Source: Mariprofundaceae bacterium (GTDB lineage Bacteria > Pseudomonadota > Zetaproteobacteria > Mariprofundales > Mariprofundaceae). Taken from it: DNA of 64,000 nucleotides. The notes below the pieces were generated by a model. It was given only the letters and a program-made list of their open reading frames with translations, ran no database searches and was not told the DNA's origin. Below, piece by piece: positions 26,752 to 36,307 of the stretch. Location: contig JAJFLC010000015.1 in assembly GCA_021772895.1 (NCBI GenBank), positions 186,001 to 250,000 on the forward strand. The letters are read 5' to 3'. A program made the position numbers and the translations under genes. Each line of letters begins with the position of its first letter. Position 1 is the first letter of the stretch.

Positions 26752-27570
26752 TCACTTAATGCCTGCTCCCAACCAGGCATCGGCAGACAGTGAAATTGAC
26801 GTAGTTGGCAATCTGTTTTCCAGATATTCCAATGCCAGAAGCTCTTTCTTGCACCACTGCGTTGCACTCATGCTATTTTTCATCATGGTAATCGGTGCAC
26901 TGCCCCTGACCATACCATCCCAAAATTCACGAATGGACTCTACGGGGAAGTTTTTGGACATTTGTTGAATCCGAACATCCCGGAAACCAGCATCCTGAAG
27001 TTCTTTTTCGAACACTTCGGGATTTTCTAACGACTCGACCGCCATTTGTGGCTCCGGCAGGTCGGGTTTAATCGCGCGCAAGGCGCCAAACATCGCTTGC
27101 ATGGCTGGTGATTGATCTACAGGTGCCCAGCTACTGACAGCAACCCGACCTCCCGGTTTCAATGTCCTATATATCTCTGAGAATCCTTTGCAACGATCCG
27201 GGAAAAACATCAGCCCAAACATGGAAAATGCGGCATCAAATGTATCAGCCTCATAGGGTAACGCCTGACCATCACCGTGGTGTGTCTGAATATTTTCCAA
27301 ACCTGTATCTCTGATTTTCTGATCAAGAATCGAAAGCATGGATTCCGAAAAATCGATGGCATGCACCGAGTCCACCTGATCTGCGATCATCAGCGAAACC
27401 GTGCCCGGCCCGCAAGCCACATCCAAGACTTTCGCATCTGTTTCAAGCTTTGTAGCGGCAACAGCCTCCTCCGCATATTGCGCTAACATCTGCATGGTTG
27501 TTTCAGCATAACCACCGGCTACCAAATCCCATGGCTCGGGCATCGCTAACATATTTGGTTTTTTACTCAC
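26752..27570 (-). CDS. SAM-dependent methyltransferase (UbiE/Methyltransf_11 type)
   Basis: 272 residues starting at GTG (MSKKPNMLAMPEPWDLVAGGY) with AGGTGA upstream. The Rossmann-type SAM site is VLDVACGPGTVSLMIAD; post-I and later motifs are AIDFSESMLSIL, LPYEADTFDAAFSMFGLMFFPD and LKPGGRVAVSSWAP. The substrate cannot be told; relatives include ubiquinone and small-molecule methylases. It lies alone, in the same direction as the next gene to the right but 85 bp from it. Confidence 0.85.
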   Translation of the reverse strand: MSKKPNMLAMPEPWDLVAGGYAETTMQMLAQYAEEAVAATKLETDAKVLDVACGPGTVSLMIADQVDSVHAIDFSESMLSILDQKIRDTGLENIQTHHGDGQALPYEADTFDAAFSMFGLMFFPDRCKGFSEIYRTLKPGGRVAVSSWAPVDQSPAMQAMFGALRAIKPDLPEPQMAVESLENPEVFEKELQDAGFRDVRIQQMSKNFPVESIREFWDGMVRGSAPITMMKNSMSATQWCKKELLALEYLENRLPTTSISLSADAWLGAGIK

Positions 27571-27655
27571 TGTTCACCTCACATCAAACATGATCATCGC
27601 AATATCCCTGTATGACGGTCAAGCGCTGCTTCAAAAGCTCTTAACATAAACATGC

Positions 27656-28219
27656 TTATAAGTGATTTGCCAGCCATCTCGCTCGATCGATTTTATACAA
27701 CACATGCTCTCGAAGCGGATTGTTTTCAGGAATAATCGGATGTTCGAAATTTCTTCCGGTATTCACCATGTTCAAGCGTTTCATCACAGCTTCAGAGCTT
27801 TTATTTGCAACCGAGGCAAACGAATATATTTCGGATAAGCCCAGCCTGTCAAACCCTGTTTCCAGCGATGCGCTGGCGGCCTCTGTCGCATACCCTTTAC
27901 CCCAATATTTCTTCGCTAAGCGCCATCCAACTTCGACACAAGGCGTTACTGGCAATGCATACGTGGGTTCATGAAGCCCAACAAAACCAATAAATGATTG
28001 ATCGTTCATTAATTCGACAGCCCAAAGTCCCCAGCCTCTTTCTGTGATGCATGATGTTATTTTTTGGGCCATGTGATTGCTCTCTTCCGTGCTTAACACA
28101 TCAGGGTAATATTCCATCACAACCGGATCTGCATTTAAGCTGGCGAAGTCAGGCCAATCTTCTTCACGCCACTGTCTCAGAAAAAGCCGCTCTGTATATA
28201 TCTCAATGATCTTTGTCAT
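27656..28219 (-). CDS. GNAT acetyltransferase (RimJ/RimL-like)
   Basis: 187 residues. N-terminal TERLFLRQWREEDWPDFASLNADPVVMEYYP, the GWRLAKKYWGKGYATEAASA acetyl-CoA loop and SEIYSFASVANKSSEAVMKRLNM at the C-terminus are typical of the Acetyltransf_3 branch (RimJ/RimL, SpeG-like). It would acetylate an amino group of a protein N-terminus or small molecule; the acceptor is unknown. AGGAAG lies 9 bases before the ATG. It is divergent from cmoA. Confidence 0.88.
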   Translation of the reverse strand: MTKIIEIYTERLFLRQWREEDWPDFASLNADPVVMEYYPDVLSTEESNHMAQKITSCITERGWGLWAVELMNDQSFIGFVGLHEPTYALPVTPCVEVGWRLAKKYWGKGYATEAASASLETGFDRLGLSEIYSFASVANKSSEAVMKRLNMVNTGRNFEHPIIPENNPLREHVLYKIDRARWLANHL

Positions 28220-28359
28220 TTGTAAATCTTCCTACTGAACAGCCTATAAATCAAATATAAAGCAGTTAAAACACATTAAAATATATGTGACTCAAACATA
28301 TCTGACCCCGATGAAAAGTAGATGCTTATCTGAATGGAAAAATCTGACAGTATTGCGCC

Positions 28360-29127
28360 ATGAAAAAATCAGAAAGCCGCTATAAAAAGGATCAACTTTT
28401 TTCCGCACCCAAAGAGAGTGTGGATGCGTTTCGTTTTGATGAAACGGTCACGGAAGTATTCCACGATATGATCCAGCGCTCAGTACCCGGCTATGCAACC
28501 ATACTTCCTTTTATTGGACTGATTGCCACTGAATATGCACAGGACAATACGACCTTGTATGATCTTGGCTGTTCGCTCGGTGCGGCAACCCTCTCCATGC
28601 GCCATCAGGTGACAGCGAAGGCCTGCAACATCGTTGCCGTAGACAATTCCGAAGCGATGGTATCCCGCTGCATTGAAAACATGTCAAAAGATGATACAAG
28701 TTTCCCGGTTTCCGTGCATTGCAAAGATATTCAACAAACGCATATCAACAACGCATCGGTGGTGGTGGTCAATCTGGTTTTGCAATTCATTGCCGTCAAT
28801 GAACGCGCCACACTGTTAAAAAAAATCTATGATGGTATGAATCCAGGCGGTGTGCTGATCCTCTCCGAAAAACTTCATTTTGACGACGATCATCATCAAA
28901 ATGATGAAAACAGTGAAAACCAGATACAGACACATCTTCATCACGCATTCAAACGGGCGCAGGGTTATTCCAATCTGGAGATCAGTCAAAAACGTTCAGC
29001 GCTGGAAAATGTGCTCATTCCTGAATCACTGGATGTACACCTGAGCCGCCTTAAAAAAGCCGGTTTCTCTCAGGCCTTTGTCTGGTTCCAATGTTTCAAC
29101 TTTTCTTCAATCATTGCCATTAAATAA
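28360..29127 (+). CDS. cmoA: Carboxy-S-adenosyl-L-methionine synthase
   Basis: 255 residues. CmoA makes carboxy-SAM from SAM and prephenate, the donor for the wobble uridine modification cmo5U34 in tRNA. It begins KDQLFSAPKESVDAFRFDETVTEVFHDMI, then RSVPGY, the SAM motif LYDLGCSLGAATLSMR, AVDNSEAMVSRC, and LVLQFI and ILSEKLHFDD motifs, all characteristic of CmoA rather than of a plain methylase. It is 9 bp upstream of cmoB, so the two steps of the pathway are made together. Confidence 0.95.
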   Translation: MKKSESRYKKDQLFSAPKESVDAFRFDETVTEVFHDMIQRSVPGYATILPFIGLIATEYAQDNTTLYDLGCSLGAATLSMRHQVTAKACNIVAVDNSEAMVSRCIENMSKDDTSFPVSVHCKDIQQTHINNASVVVVNLVLQFIAVNERATLLKKIYDGMNPGGVLILSEKLHFDDDHHQNDENSENQIQTHLHHAFKRAQGYSNLEISQKRSALENVLIPESLDVHLSRLKKAGFSQAFVWFQCFNFSSIIAIK

Positions 29128-29135
29128 CTCTTTTC

Positions 29136-30128
29136 ATGAAATCATACAAAAAAGCAGAAGAGAAGAAGCTTAAAGAGGCCATTTCAGACTCAAATATTTC
29201 ATCTTTTTCTGATAATTTAATACGTCTGAATGAACAGGGCTGGGCCAAAATTCTCAAACATGGTGACTTACCACGCTGGAGCAATGGTTTTCATGCGCTG
29301 CCTGATGTTAATCCATCATACATTGATCTCAACACAGGCTGCATACAAATAGGCAGCGCTCATGACTGCTCCCAAAACCATGATGAAATCAAAACAGCAT
29401 TGAAAAAAATGCACCCCTGGCGCAAAGGGCCATTCGATATCTTTGGTGTACATATCGATACCGAATGGCATTCGGACTGGAAATGGGATCGTATCAAAGA
29501 TCACATTTCACCACTCAAAGATCGCACCATTCTCGATGTTGGCTGTGGCTCCGGTTATCATATGTGGCGCATGTTGGGTGCAGGGGCTGAACTTGTGCTT
29601 GGTATTGACCCCACCCCTTTATTCTCCCTCCATTTCGCCACTGTGAAGCGTTACACACCTGACTCAAAAACATTCATCATCCCTGTGGGCATTGATGACA
29701 TGCCTGAGAAAATAGCCGGATTCGACTCTGTTTTTTCGATGGGAATCCTTTATCACAGGCGCTCACCCATTGATCACCTGATCCAACTCAAAGAGCTGCT
29801 CCGTCCCGGTGGTGAACTGGTGCTCGAAACATTGATTGTTGAAGGCAACGAGACTAGCTGCCTGATCCCTGAAGGACGTTATGCCAAGATGCGTAACATC
29901 TGGTTCATTCCCTCTATTGAGATGCTTAAGACGTGGATAAAGCGTGCCGGTTTTGAAAATATCCGTTGTGTTGATGTGAATACCACCACAACGGATGAAC
30001 AACACGCTACCGAATGGATGCAGTTTGAATCTCTACCGAACTTTATTGATTCAAATGACACATCTAAAACAATCGAAGGCTATCCTGCACCTGTTAGAGG
30101 CACAATTATTGCTAGCAAAATGAGTTAA
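29136..30128 (+). CDS. cmoB: tRNA U34 carboxymethyltransferase
   Basis: 330 residues, usual length. CmoB transfers the carboxymethyl group of carboxy-SAM to 5-hydroxyuridine at position 34 of tRNAs. Motifs: HPWRKGPFDIFGVHIDTEWHSDWKWDRI near residue 90, SAM-binding TILDVGCGSGYHMWRMLGAGA, GIDPTPLFSLHF, SMGILYHRRSPIDHL and LRPGGELVLETLIVEG. The C-terminal part has MRNIWFIPSIEMLKTWIKRAGF, also diagnostic. It is directly downstream of cmoA. Confidence 0.96.
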   Translation: MKSYKKAEEKKLKEAISDSNISSFSDNLIRLNEQGWAKILKHGDLPRWSNGFHALPDVNPSYIDLNTGCIQIGSAHDCSQNHDEIKTALKKMHPWRKGPFDIFGVHIDTEWHSDWKWDRIKDHISPLKDRTILDVGCGSGYHMWRMLGAGAELVLGIDPTPLFSLHFATVKRYTPDSKTFIIPVGIDDMPEKIAGFDSVFSMGILYHRRSPIDHLIQLKELLRPGGELVLETLIVEGNETSCLIPEGRYAKMRNIWFIPSIEMLKTWIKRAGFENIRCVDVNTTTTDEQHATEWMQFESLPNFIDSNDTSKTIEGYPAPVRGTIIASKMS

Positions 30129-30240
30129 CCCTTTTTGTGTGGTTATTAAGATTGCGATTTTTTACATGTATTTTTAGAAAATCACGTCTATACTCGCTAC
30201 TTGAAATGGGGATATTTCAAACAGGAAGGGAATTTATGCA

Positions 30241-31047
30241 ATGAATAATTGTGAATTTCATCAACGAACCATTGCCAAATGGCACTGCACGGAGTGCAAT
30301 AGCAGCTACTGTGAAGCATGTGTTTTAACAGAAAAGTCTATAGAAACGACCTCTTGCCCGGTTTGTTTATACACGCTTGAACTCAATGCTCCGACTTCAC
30401 AAAGTCCACTCTGGAAGCAGTTAACAAACAGTATAAAGCCGCACATAAAAAGGAAAAAACGTCATGCTACGCCGCTACCCAATGTGTTATATAAGGCGCA
30501 TGTATTTCGAAAGGCTGGAGATATTCCTAAAGCCATTCAACTTCTTAGCAACCACCTTTCCGAAGAGACATTGGTCAATGATGCAAACATTCAAACCAGA
30601 GAACTTTTTCATGAACTTTTGAAACTTGAAAGTAAAAACACTGAAATGCTGGAGCATGCTAAAACATATATCTCCACGTTAATCACCCATGGTTCACCCA
30701 AAAAAGCGTTTCCGGTTTATAGAGATTGCATTAAAACAGAACGTTCTTTCAAACTGGATGATGCAGAAGAAACATTCAGACTTTGTAAGGCTGCCCACGG
30801 TGCCATGGATTATCGTCTATTTTTGGCCGCTTCCAATGGTTTTATAAAACAACACCCTGATTTTCATGGCAATGTAGAATTATACATCATGGTTGCCACA
30901 ACACTCTCTCATGAGTTTCGAAAGGATAAAGAAGCACAGGAAATTTTAAGGTACCTGCTTAAAAAATATCCGTTTCATGAGCTAACGCCTGAAATCGAAA
31001 AACAATTAAAACTCGTCAAAAAAATAGAAACGAGTAATTTTCAGTGA
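30241..31047 (+). CDS. B-box-like zinc-finger protein with TPR-like helices, unknown role
   Basis: 268 residues. The first 45 contain C-x2-H, C-x2-C-x4-C-x2-C and a further C-x2-C (CEFH, CTECNSSYCEACV, CPVC), an arrangement like B-box or similar zinc fingers found at the N-terminus of bacterial membrane-bound or regulatory proteins. A basic linker (KPHIKRKKRHATPLP) follows. The rest is made of helix pairs reading like TPR units (FRKAGDIPKAIQLLSNHLSEE; FHGNVELYIMVATTLSHEFRK). No membrane segment is seen. GGAAGGG lies just upstream. It probably mediates protein binding; no function is assigned. Confidence 0.7.
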   Translation: MNNCEFHQRTIAKWHCTECNSSYCEACVLTEKSIETTSCPVCLYTLELNAPTSQSPLWKQLTNSIKPHIKRKKRHATPLPNVLYKAHVFRKAGDIPKAIQLLSNHLSEETLVNDANIQTRELFHELLKLESKNTEMLEHAKTYISTLITHGSPKKAFPVYRDCIKTERSFKLDDAEETFRLCKAAHGAMDYRLFLAASNGFIKQHPDFHGNVELYIMVATTLSHEFRKDKEAQEILRYLLKKYPFHELTPEIEKQLKLVKKIETSNFQ

Positions 31048-31151
31048 TTTCTTTTTCTATAAAATCACCTATAAAACAGATTTATAGTGTTTTTAGAGAT
31101 AAAAATGAAAAAAAGGTATTAAAAACATCTTTTTATAACATCATCCAGAAT

Positions 31152-33728
31152 TCATAGATTTAACAATAGCTTACTGGCCGTGTTTTTAAAATCATCCACC
31201 TGAAAAGGTTTATGGATAAACCCTGTCAATTCCTGCCCATCAAAATCACGAACAGTCTCATCTTTGGAGTAGCCTGAGATAAGGATCACTTTCACATCAG
31301 CATCTATTTTCTGCAACTCAGCACAACATGCTTTACCACCCATAACAGGCATGGTCATATCCAGAATCACGCCGACAATTTCCTGTTTGTATTGGGCAAA
31401 CAACTCGACACCTTCTTTGCCATCACTGGCCAGCAACACATCACAGCCCATCTCTTGCAAGAGAATTTCTGCCATCTCGCGGATTTCTTCTTCATCATCA
31501 ATAAACAGTACCGTGCCCAAAGTTTTTTCAGCCGGTAATTTTTCAACCGATGACTTTTTAACAGGACTCTCTCCCATAGTTTTTTCCATGCCAGAAACTA
31601 TATCAGTAGACGGAACAACGGCTTCATCAACGATTTTCGTTTCAGATTCCATCACAGGAAAACCAATTGTAAACGTTGTTCCAACACCCACTTCAGACCT
31701 TAATTTCATCACGCCAAGATGCCCGTTCACAATGCCTATCACCGCACTCATGCCCAAACCACGACCTGTAAATTTTGTTGTGAAAAACGGATCAAAAATT
31801 TTCCGCATTGTCTCCTCATCCATGCCGTGTCCCGTGTCAGTAACTTCAAGAAATACATAACGTCCATTTTCATTTTCAGGCTGAGAAATAAGCACATTTT
31901 CCCCGGACAGATCAAAATCCCGAACACCCGTGGTGATCGATATTATTTTCTCGTTCCTATCCATCGCCTCCGATGCATTGGTCAGCAGATTGATAATAAT
32001 CTGTCGAATTTGAGTGACGTCGCCTTCAAAGTGAGGAATATTTTCATCCAGATTCAGTTGCAGCTTCACATCTTTGGAAATTGAAATTTCCATTAAAGAG
32101 AGCATATCATCCACCACTTCGGATAGATTGATCGCTTGAATCACAAATTTCCCTTTCCCGGCATAAGCAAGCATCTGTTGACATAAATCTGCGGCCTTGG
32201 CACTGCTTGCCTCAATTCTGCCAATCAAGTCACTCATATGAGAAGTTGGATCAAGTTTTCTTTTAGCCAAATCTGCGTTTCCAACAATACTGGTCAGAAT
32301 GTTATTAAAATCATGCGCAATACCGCCTGCCAACACCCCCAGCGATTCAAGCCTGTCCACGTGCTCCATTTCCCGCTGAAGCGCCCGTTCACGGCTCAAA
32401 TCCCTTGCAACAATGGCGTAATACTCAGGTATTTTGGAATCTTTCCCAAACGACATAAAAACCGCCGATGTTGGAACCTCATGTCCATCGCTGTGTAACA
32501 GTAAACACTCAATTTCAAGTGCCTGTCCGGAAACCGTTTGAGGCAATAATGTTTGAATGATTCGCTGACTTTCCTGTTCACTATGAAAATCTGAAATGTT
32601 CATTTCATCGATATTGCGATCTTCCGGTAAACCCACCATTTTTCGGCCACCACTATTCATATAAACAAGGCCACCGGACGCATCCGTTAACGCAACATAA
32701 TCGCTGGTCAATTCTACAATTGAAGCCAGACGCCTGCGTTCCTCCTCTCCCCTTTTCCTTTCAGTGATGTCCACATGCGTACCGACCAGCCGGACAGGTT
32801 TTTCATTATCTTCACTCCAGACCATGAAACCACGCGAAAGCACATCAATCCAGCCACCTTTTTTATGAGCCATCCGCATCTCAATTTCAAATGAGTGACT
32901 CCTGCCCTCCATATAATCCTGAACCTTCTGTAATACCGAATCTTTTTCATCTGGATGCACAAGCATGCCCCAGGTATCGATGCTCGCTTCCAATTCATCT
33001 TCATCGTAGCCCAGCATACTTTTCCAGCGTGGGGAGTAATAAACTTCATCGGTTTCCAAATTCCAGTCCCATAGACCATCATTCGCCCCACGCATCGCCA
33101 GCGCAAAACGTTCTTCACTTCGTTTTATCTCTATAGAGCCTTCTTCAACCAACCTTTCCAAATTTTCATTTGCATGTCTTAAGGCCTCTTCAGCCTGCTT
33201 GCGTTCACTGATATCACGTAAAATTACCACAAAAAAATTACTCGATTCACGTTTTAACGTTGAAACTGTAAGTTCCACAACAATGTTGGAACCATCTTTT
33301 AGTAAAACCATTACTTCCATCGAGCTATGGGTCGAATGATTTTTTCCATCCGTTAGATACCGGTTTACAGCCTCTGCATATTCACCTTTCGAACCTTCAG
33401 GGAAAAGAATTTCTATGAGTGATTTCCCTATCACCTCACTCTCTTTCCACCCAAACATCAGTTCCGCTCTTGGGTTCCAGTGTGTGATTTTTCCGCAATC
33501 GTTTGTGCCAACAATCGCATCCATGGCATTTTCAACAAGAAGCCGCGACCATTCCTGAACTTCTTTTAATTTTGCTTCCTCTTCTTTAATTCGCTGTTGA
33601 TAGGCTTTAAGCTGCTCCTGAAAATGCGACTGCCTCTCTCCACCCTCAAGCAAAAAAATTCGCCGTTGCAAAGCCCCGATGACCTCCTGAGCGGCCTCCA
33701 ACTCTTCTTTCATATGTTCGGGTTTCAT
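31152..33728 (-). CDS. Hybrid sensor histidine kinase with three PAS domains and a receiver
   Basis: 858 residues, no membrane segment, so cytoplasmic. Order: N-terminal coiled coil (about 1-65), PAS 1 (ENAMDAIVGTNDCGKITHWN), PAS 2 (GLWDWNLETDEVYYSPRWKSMLGY with a PAC segment), PAS 3 (TSDYVALTDASGGLVYMN), HisKA (GIAHDFNNIL, NtrB-like H-box), HATPase (NLLTNASEAM, DTGHGMDE, GRGLGMS), linker rich in Lys and Ser, and a C-terminal receiver (DDEEE, VILDMTMP, IHKPF). The start overlaps the FIST gene stop as ATGA, so the FIST protein probably delivers the signal. No DNA-binding output is encoded nearby; the receiver may pass phosphate onward. Confidence 0.92.
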   Translation of the reverse strand: MKPEHMKEELEAAQEVIGALQRRIFLLEGGERQSHFQEQLKAYQQRIKEEEAKLKEVQEWSRLLVENAMDAIVGTNDCGKITHWNPRAELMFGWKESEVIGKSLIEILFPEGSKGEYAEAVNRYLTDGKNHSTHSSMEVMVLLKDGSNIVVELTVSTLKRESSNFFVVILRDISERKQAEEALRHANENLERLVEEGSIEIKRSEERFALAMRGANDGLWDWNLETDEVYYSPRWKSMLGYDEDELEASIDTWGMLVHPDEKDSVLQKVQDYMEGRSHSFEIEMRMAHKKGGWIDVLSRGFMVWSEDNEKPVRLVGTHVDITERKRGEEERRRLASIVELTSDYVALTDASGGLVYMNSGGRKMVGLPEDRNIDEMNISDFHSEQESQRIIQTLLPQTVSGQALEIECLLLHSDGHEVPTSAVFMSFGKDSKIPEYYAIVARDLSRERALQREMEHVDRLESLGVLAGGIAHDFNNILTSIVGNADLAKRKLDPTSHMSDLIGRIEASSAKAADLCQQMLAYAGKGKFVIQAINLSEVVDDMLSLMEISISKDVKLQLNLDENIPHFEGDVTQIRQIIINLLTNASEAMDRNEKIISITTGVRDFDLSGENVLISQPENENGRYVFLEVTDTGHGMDEETMRKIFDPFFTTKFTGRGLGMSAVIGIVNGHLGVMKLRSEVGVGTTFTIGFPVMESETKIVDEAVVPSTDIVSGMEKTMGESPVKKSSVEKLPAEKTLGTVLFIDDEEEIREMAEILLQEMGCDVLLASDGKEGVELFAQYKQEIVGVILDMTMPVMGGKACCAELQKIDADVKVILISGYSKDETVRDFDGQELTGFIHKPFQVDDFKNTASKLLLNL

Positions 33729-34867
33729 TCGCGCCCCAGTGCCAAAGCAACCAGCGTCTGATTAATATGTAAGCCATTCCAAAGTTCACCGTAGGTATTA
33801 AAACCAATCACATGGCTTGCAACAGTTGCAACATGCCGGGCTAATATCTGACTCTGCGCCTGTCCTTCAGCCTCAAGACTTCTGAATACACAATTACACA
33901 TAAACAGCAACTTGGCTTTTCCTGAGTCATCCACTATTCCTGAAGTGGACTGCTCCAATTCACTGGCCATATCCCGATGTTCACAAAGATTCAGCACCAT
34001 GCCCTCTTCAATCGCACAATAAAATATCAATGAGCCATCATCACCAACACCTTGAATGGATCGCACATACGGTTCACCCCCATAAACATAGATCAGCGGA
34101 TGATCTGAAAAAATCTGAAAATTAAGATCTTCTACTTTCAAGCCCAGCAAACGGGCATAGTACGCTGCTGCCGGCTTTCCATCCAAACGAAGCACTTTAC
34201 GTTCAACTTCATCAGCTTTGCTAATCACCATGTCGATATTCCCCGGCACAAAGTGTTGATGTTTAATGCACTTAAACGGTTCATCACTCTCTGCCAGTAT
34301 AAAAACCGCACCGCCGCTAATCGCTGTACCATTGGCAATCACATAAGTCTTCTCAAATTTCAGGTCATCACCTGCAATACCACCCAGAAACGGCACATTA
34401 CCCAACTCATTTGCCATCGCAGCAACCGCTGCACCATCCAGCCCTGTCATGCCATCAATCAAACCCATGCAAAAATGTCTTTTTGGCGTCAGGTCGCTGC
34501 GCCGCACATCCAGTTTTTTTAATAATGCGTCATAAACATAGCTTGCTGCCACCGCATTAAAATCATCAAGCGATTCGACTGCCTCAAGTGCCCAATGAAT
34601 TTTTGACGATAAAATGCCAGTCAACACCAATGATTGACTCTGATAGTGACCCGTTCGCCATTCACCTGCTGTCGTACAACCGGCAATGATACTGTTTGGA
34701 AAACGTTCACTCAGAATCTGAGCGATTTCCTGTGAATTTTGTTTTGTAGAGTGGAAAACAAAAATAATTTCAGGCTGTTGGGCATCATCAACAGGCCAAT
34801 CTTTTATGGCCTCAGAAACAGCACTTTTAGAATCCGTATCTTCAGAATATCCTTCAAACACTTGCAT
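33725..34867 (-). CDS. FIST-domain sensory protein
   Basis: 380 residues from the ATG at 34867, preferred because GAGG lies 6 bases upstream; the track starts ten codons earlier at GTG. FIST_N (PEIIFVFHSTKQNSQEIAQILSERFPNSIIAGCTTAGEW) and FIST_C (LLGLKVEDLNFQIFSDHPLIYVYGGEPYVRSI to LFMCNCVFRSLEAEG) are both present. FIST proteins are thought to bind small molecules such as amino acids. It overlaps the hybrid kinase gene by 4 bp, so the pair probably works as receptor and kinase (inference from context). Confidence 0.9.
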   Translation of the reverse strand: MQVFEGYSEDTDSKSAVSEAIKDWPVDDAQQPEIIFVFHSTKQNSQEIAQILSERFPNSIIAGCTTAGEWRTGHYQSQSLVLTGILSSKIHWALEAVESLDDFNAVAASYVYDALLKKLDVRRSDLTPKRHFCMGLIDGMTGLDGAAVAAMANELGNVPFLGGIAGDDLKFEKTYVIANGTAISGGAVFILAESDEPFKCIKHQHFVPGNIDMVISKADEVERKVLRLDGKPAAAYYARLLGLKVEDLNFQIFSDHPLIYVYGGEPYVRSIQGVGDDGSLIFYCAIEEGMVLNLCEHRDMASELEQSTSGIVDDSGKAKLLFMCNCVFRSLEAEGQAQSQILARHVATVASHVIGFNTYGELWNGLHINQTLVALALGRE

Positions 34868-35045
34868 CGACAACCTCGCTACCACTGAGCCAGCCACCCT
34901 TCCTTCTCGTTTAACAATAGCAAGTATATTGCCATATCATTTAGTTATATGAATAAAGTTGCTCTACTCATCCCTGCGTCAAAGCCCGAGACAACCAAGC
35001 GCATCACACGTTCTGACCTGATACGTCATCGATTCAACAAACCGT

Positions 35046-36083
35046 TCAAACACCTTCTTCAAACAACGTACCTGAAGTATTCAGAACCAGTTTTCCTGTT
35101 ATACCACCCTCCGCAATCATTCTATGTGCCCTGGCAGCATCTTCCAGCGGCAACACCTCTGAAACAAAAACAGATAGCCTGTTTTCATCAAAAAGCTGTG
35201 CACACTGTTCCAGAATATTAGCATGATGTTCAGCTCCTTCTTTTAAATCACACACCATGGGTGAAAGCATCAGTTCCTGACTCACACGTACATTTTTGAG
35301 GCGAAGGCTTTTCCAGTCCGTATCCCCCGGCACCTGTAACAGAGTCACAAGATCACTGTAATGTGCCATGGCAGGTATCAGCTGATGAAATGCACTACCA
35401 CCCACCGTATCCAAAGCTACATTCACGCCCGCACCATTTGTCCATTCCAGAAGTGTTTTACTCACATCTTCTTTTTTGTAGTTGATTGCCAAACCAGCTC
35501 CTAATTCACATACCAACGCTGCTTTCTCTTCAGAACTGACTGTTGTTGCAACTTCACAGCCTGCAATTTTTGCCAATTGAATCGCCACATGCCCCACGCC
35601 GCCAGCCCCTGCATGAATGAAAACCTTCTGACCTGTGTGAATTCGAGCACGATCAAACAATGCCTCCCATGCGGTGATTAATACCAGCGGTGCCGCAGCT
35701 GCCTGATCAAAACCAAGTCCCACTGGTTTGAGCGCGACATAACTTTCATCCACAACTGCGTATTCAGCATAATTGCCAATAGAGCTTCCACCACTTTTCT
35801 GACCCAAACCACCATAACAGTAATAAACATGCTCACCCATCTGAAATTGTGTCACACCATCACCGATGGCTTCCACAATACCCGCGCCATCACAACCAAG
35901 CACCGCAGGTAATCCATCTGGAAAATAGAGACCGTTCTCACGCAACTTGCCATCAATTGGGTTGACACCTGCGGCCATCACACGAATAAGCAACTGATTT
36001 GCCTCCGTTATTTCAGGGCGAACAAGATCTGTAGGTTTAAGAACCTCGGGACTTCCCGGTTCAGACATGGTGATAGCGCGCAT
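35046..36083 (-). CDS. Quinone oxidoreductase-like NADPH dehydrogenase (MDR family)
   Basis: 345 residues. The GroES-like half has GVNPIDGKLRENGLYFPDGLPAVLGCDGAGIVEAIG. The nucleotide-binding site is VFIHAGAGGVGHVAIQLAK. The zinc ligands of true alcohol dehydrogenases are absent, which places it in the zinc-free quinone oxidoreductase branch (QOR/zeta-crystallin). It would reduce quinones or enones with NADPH; substrate unknown. It begins MRAITMSEPGSPEVL and is divergent from ppk2, with 224 bp between them. Confidence 0.88.
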   Translation of the reverse strand: MRAITMSEPGSPEVLKPTDLVRPEITEANQLLIRVMAAGVNPIDGKLRENGLYFPDGLPAVLGCDGAGIVEAIGDGVTQFQMGEHVYYCYGGLGQKSGGSSIGNYAEYAVVDESYVALKPVGLGFDQAAAAPLVLITAWEALFDRARIHTGQKVFIHAGAGGVGHVAIQLAKIAGCEVATTVSSEEKAALVCELGAGLAINYKKEDVSKTLLEWTNGAGVNVALDTVGGSAFHQLIPAMAHYSDLVTLLQVPGDTDWKSLRLKNVRVSQELMLSPMVCDLKEGAEHHANILEQCAQLFDENRLSVFVSEVLPLEDAARAHRMIAEGGITGKLVLNTSGTLFEEGV

Positions 36084-36307
36084 TGCAACTCCTTCAGGAA
36101 TATTTTCAAAAAATAATGGTTGAAAACTTTATCACTTTTGTATATTTTTGACACGCAAGGCTGTACTGAAACTTCGACTTTTATTATCATCAATTGTGAT
36201 CGTTTAGTTGCCTCAGTTTAAGTAATAAAAACACATCATCAGGTTTTTAGAGGATGTCGCTCTCTTATGCGCATCACCGGCAATAAAATAAATACAGGAT
36301 ACTGGCA

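Noticed and set aside
34949-35221. Plus-strand ORF of 90 aa
   Set aside because: It mostly overlaps the dehydrogenase gene on the other strand and has no ribosome site or recognisable sequence.
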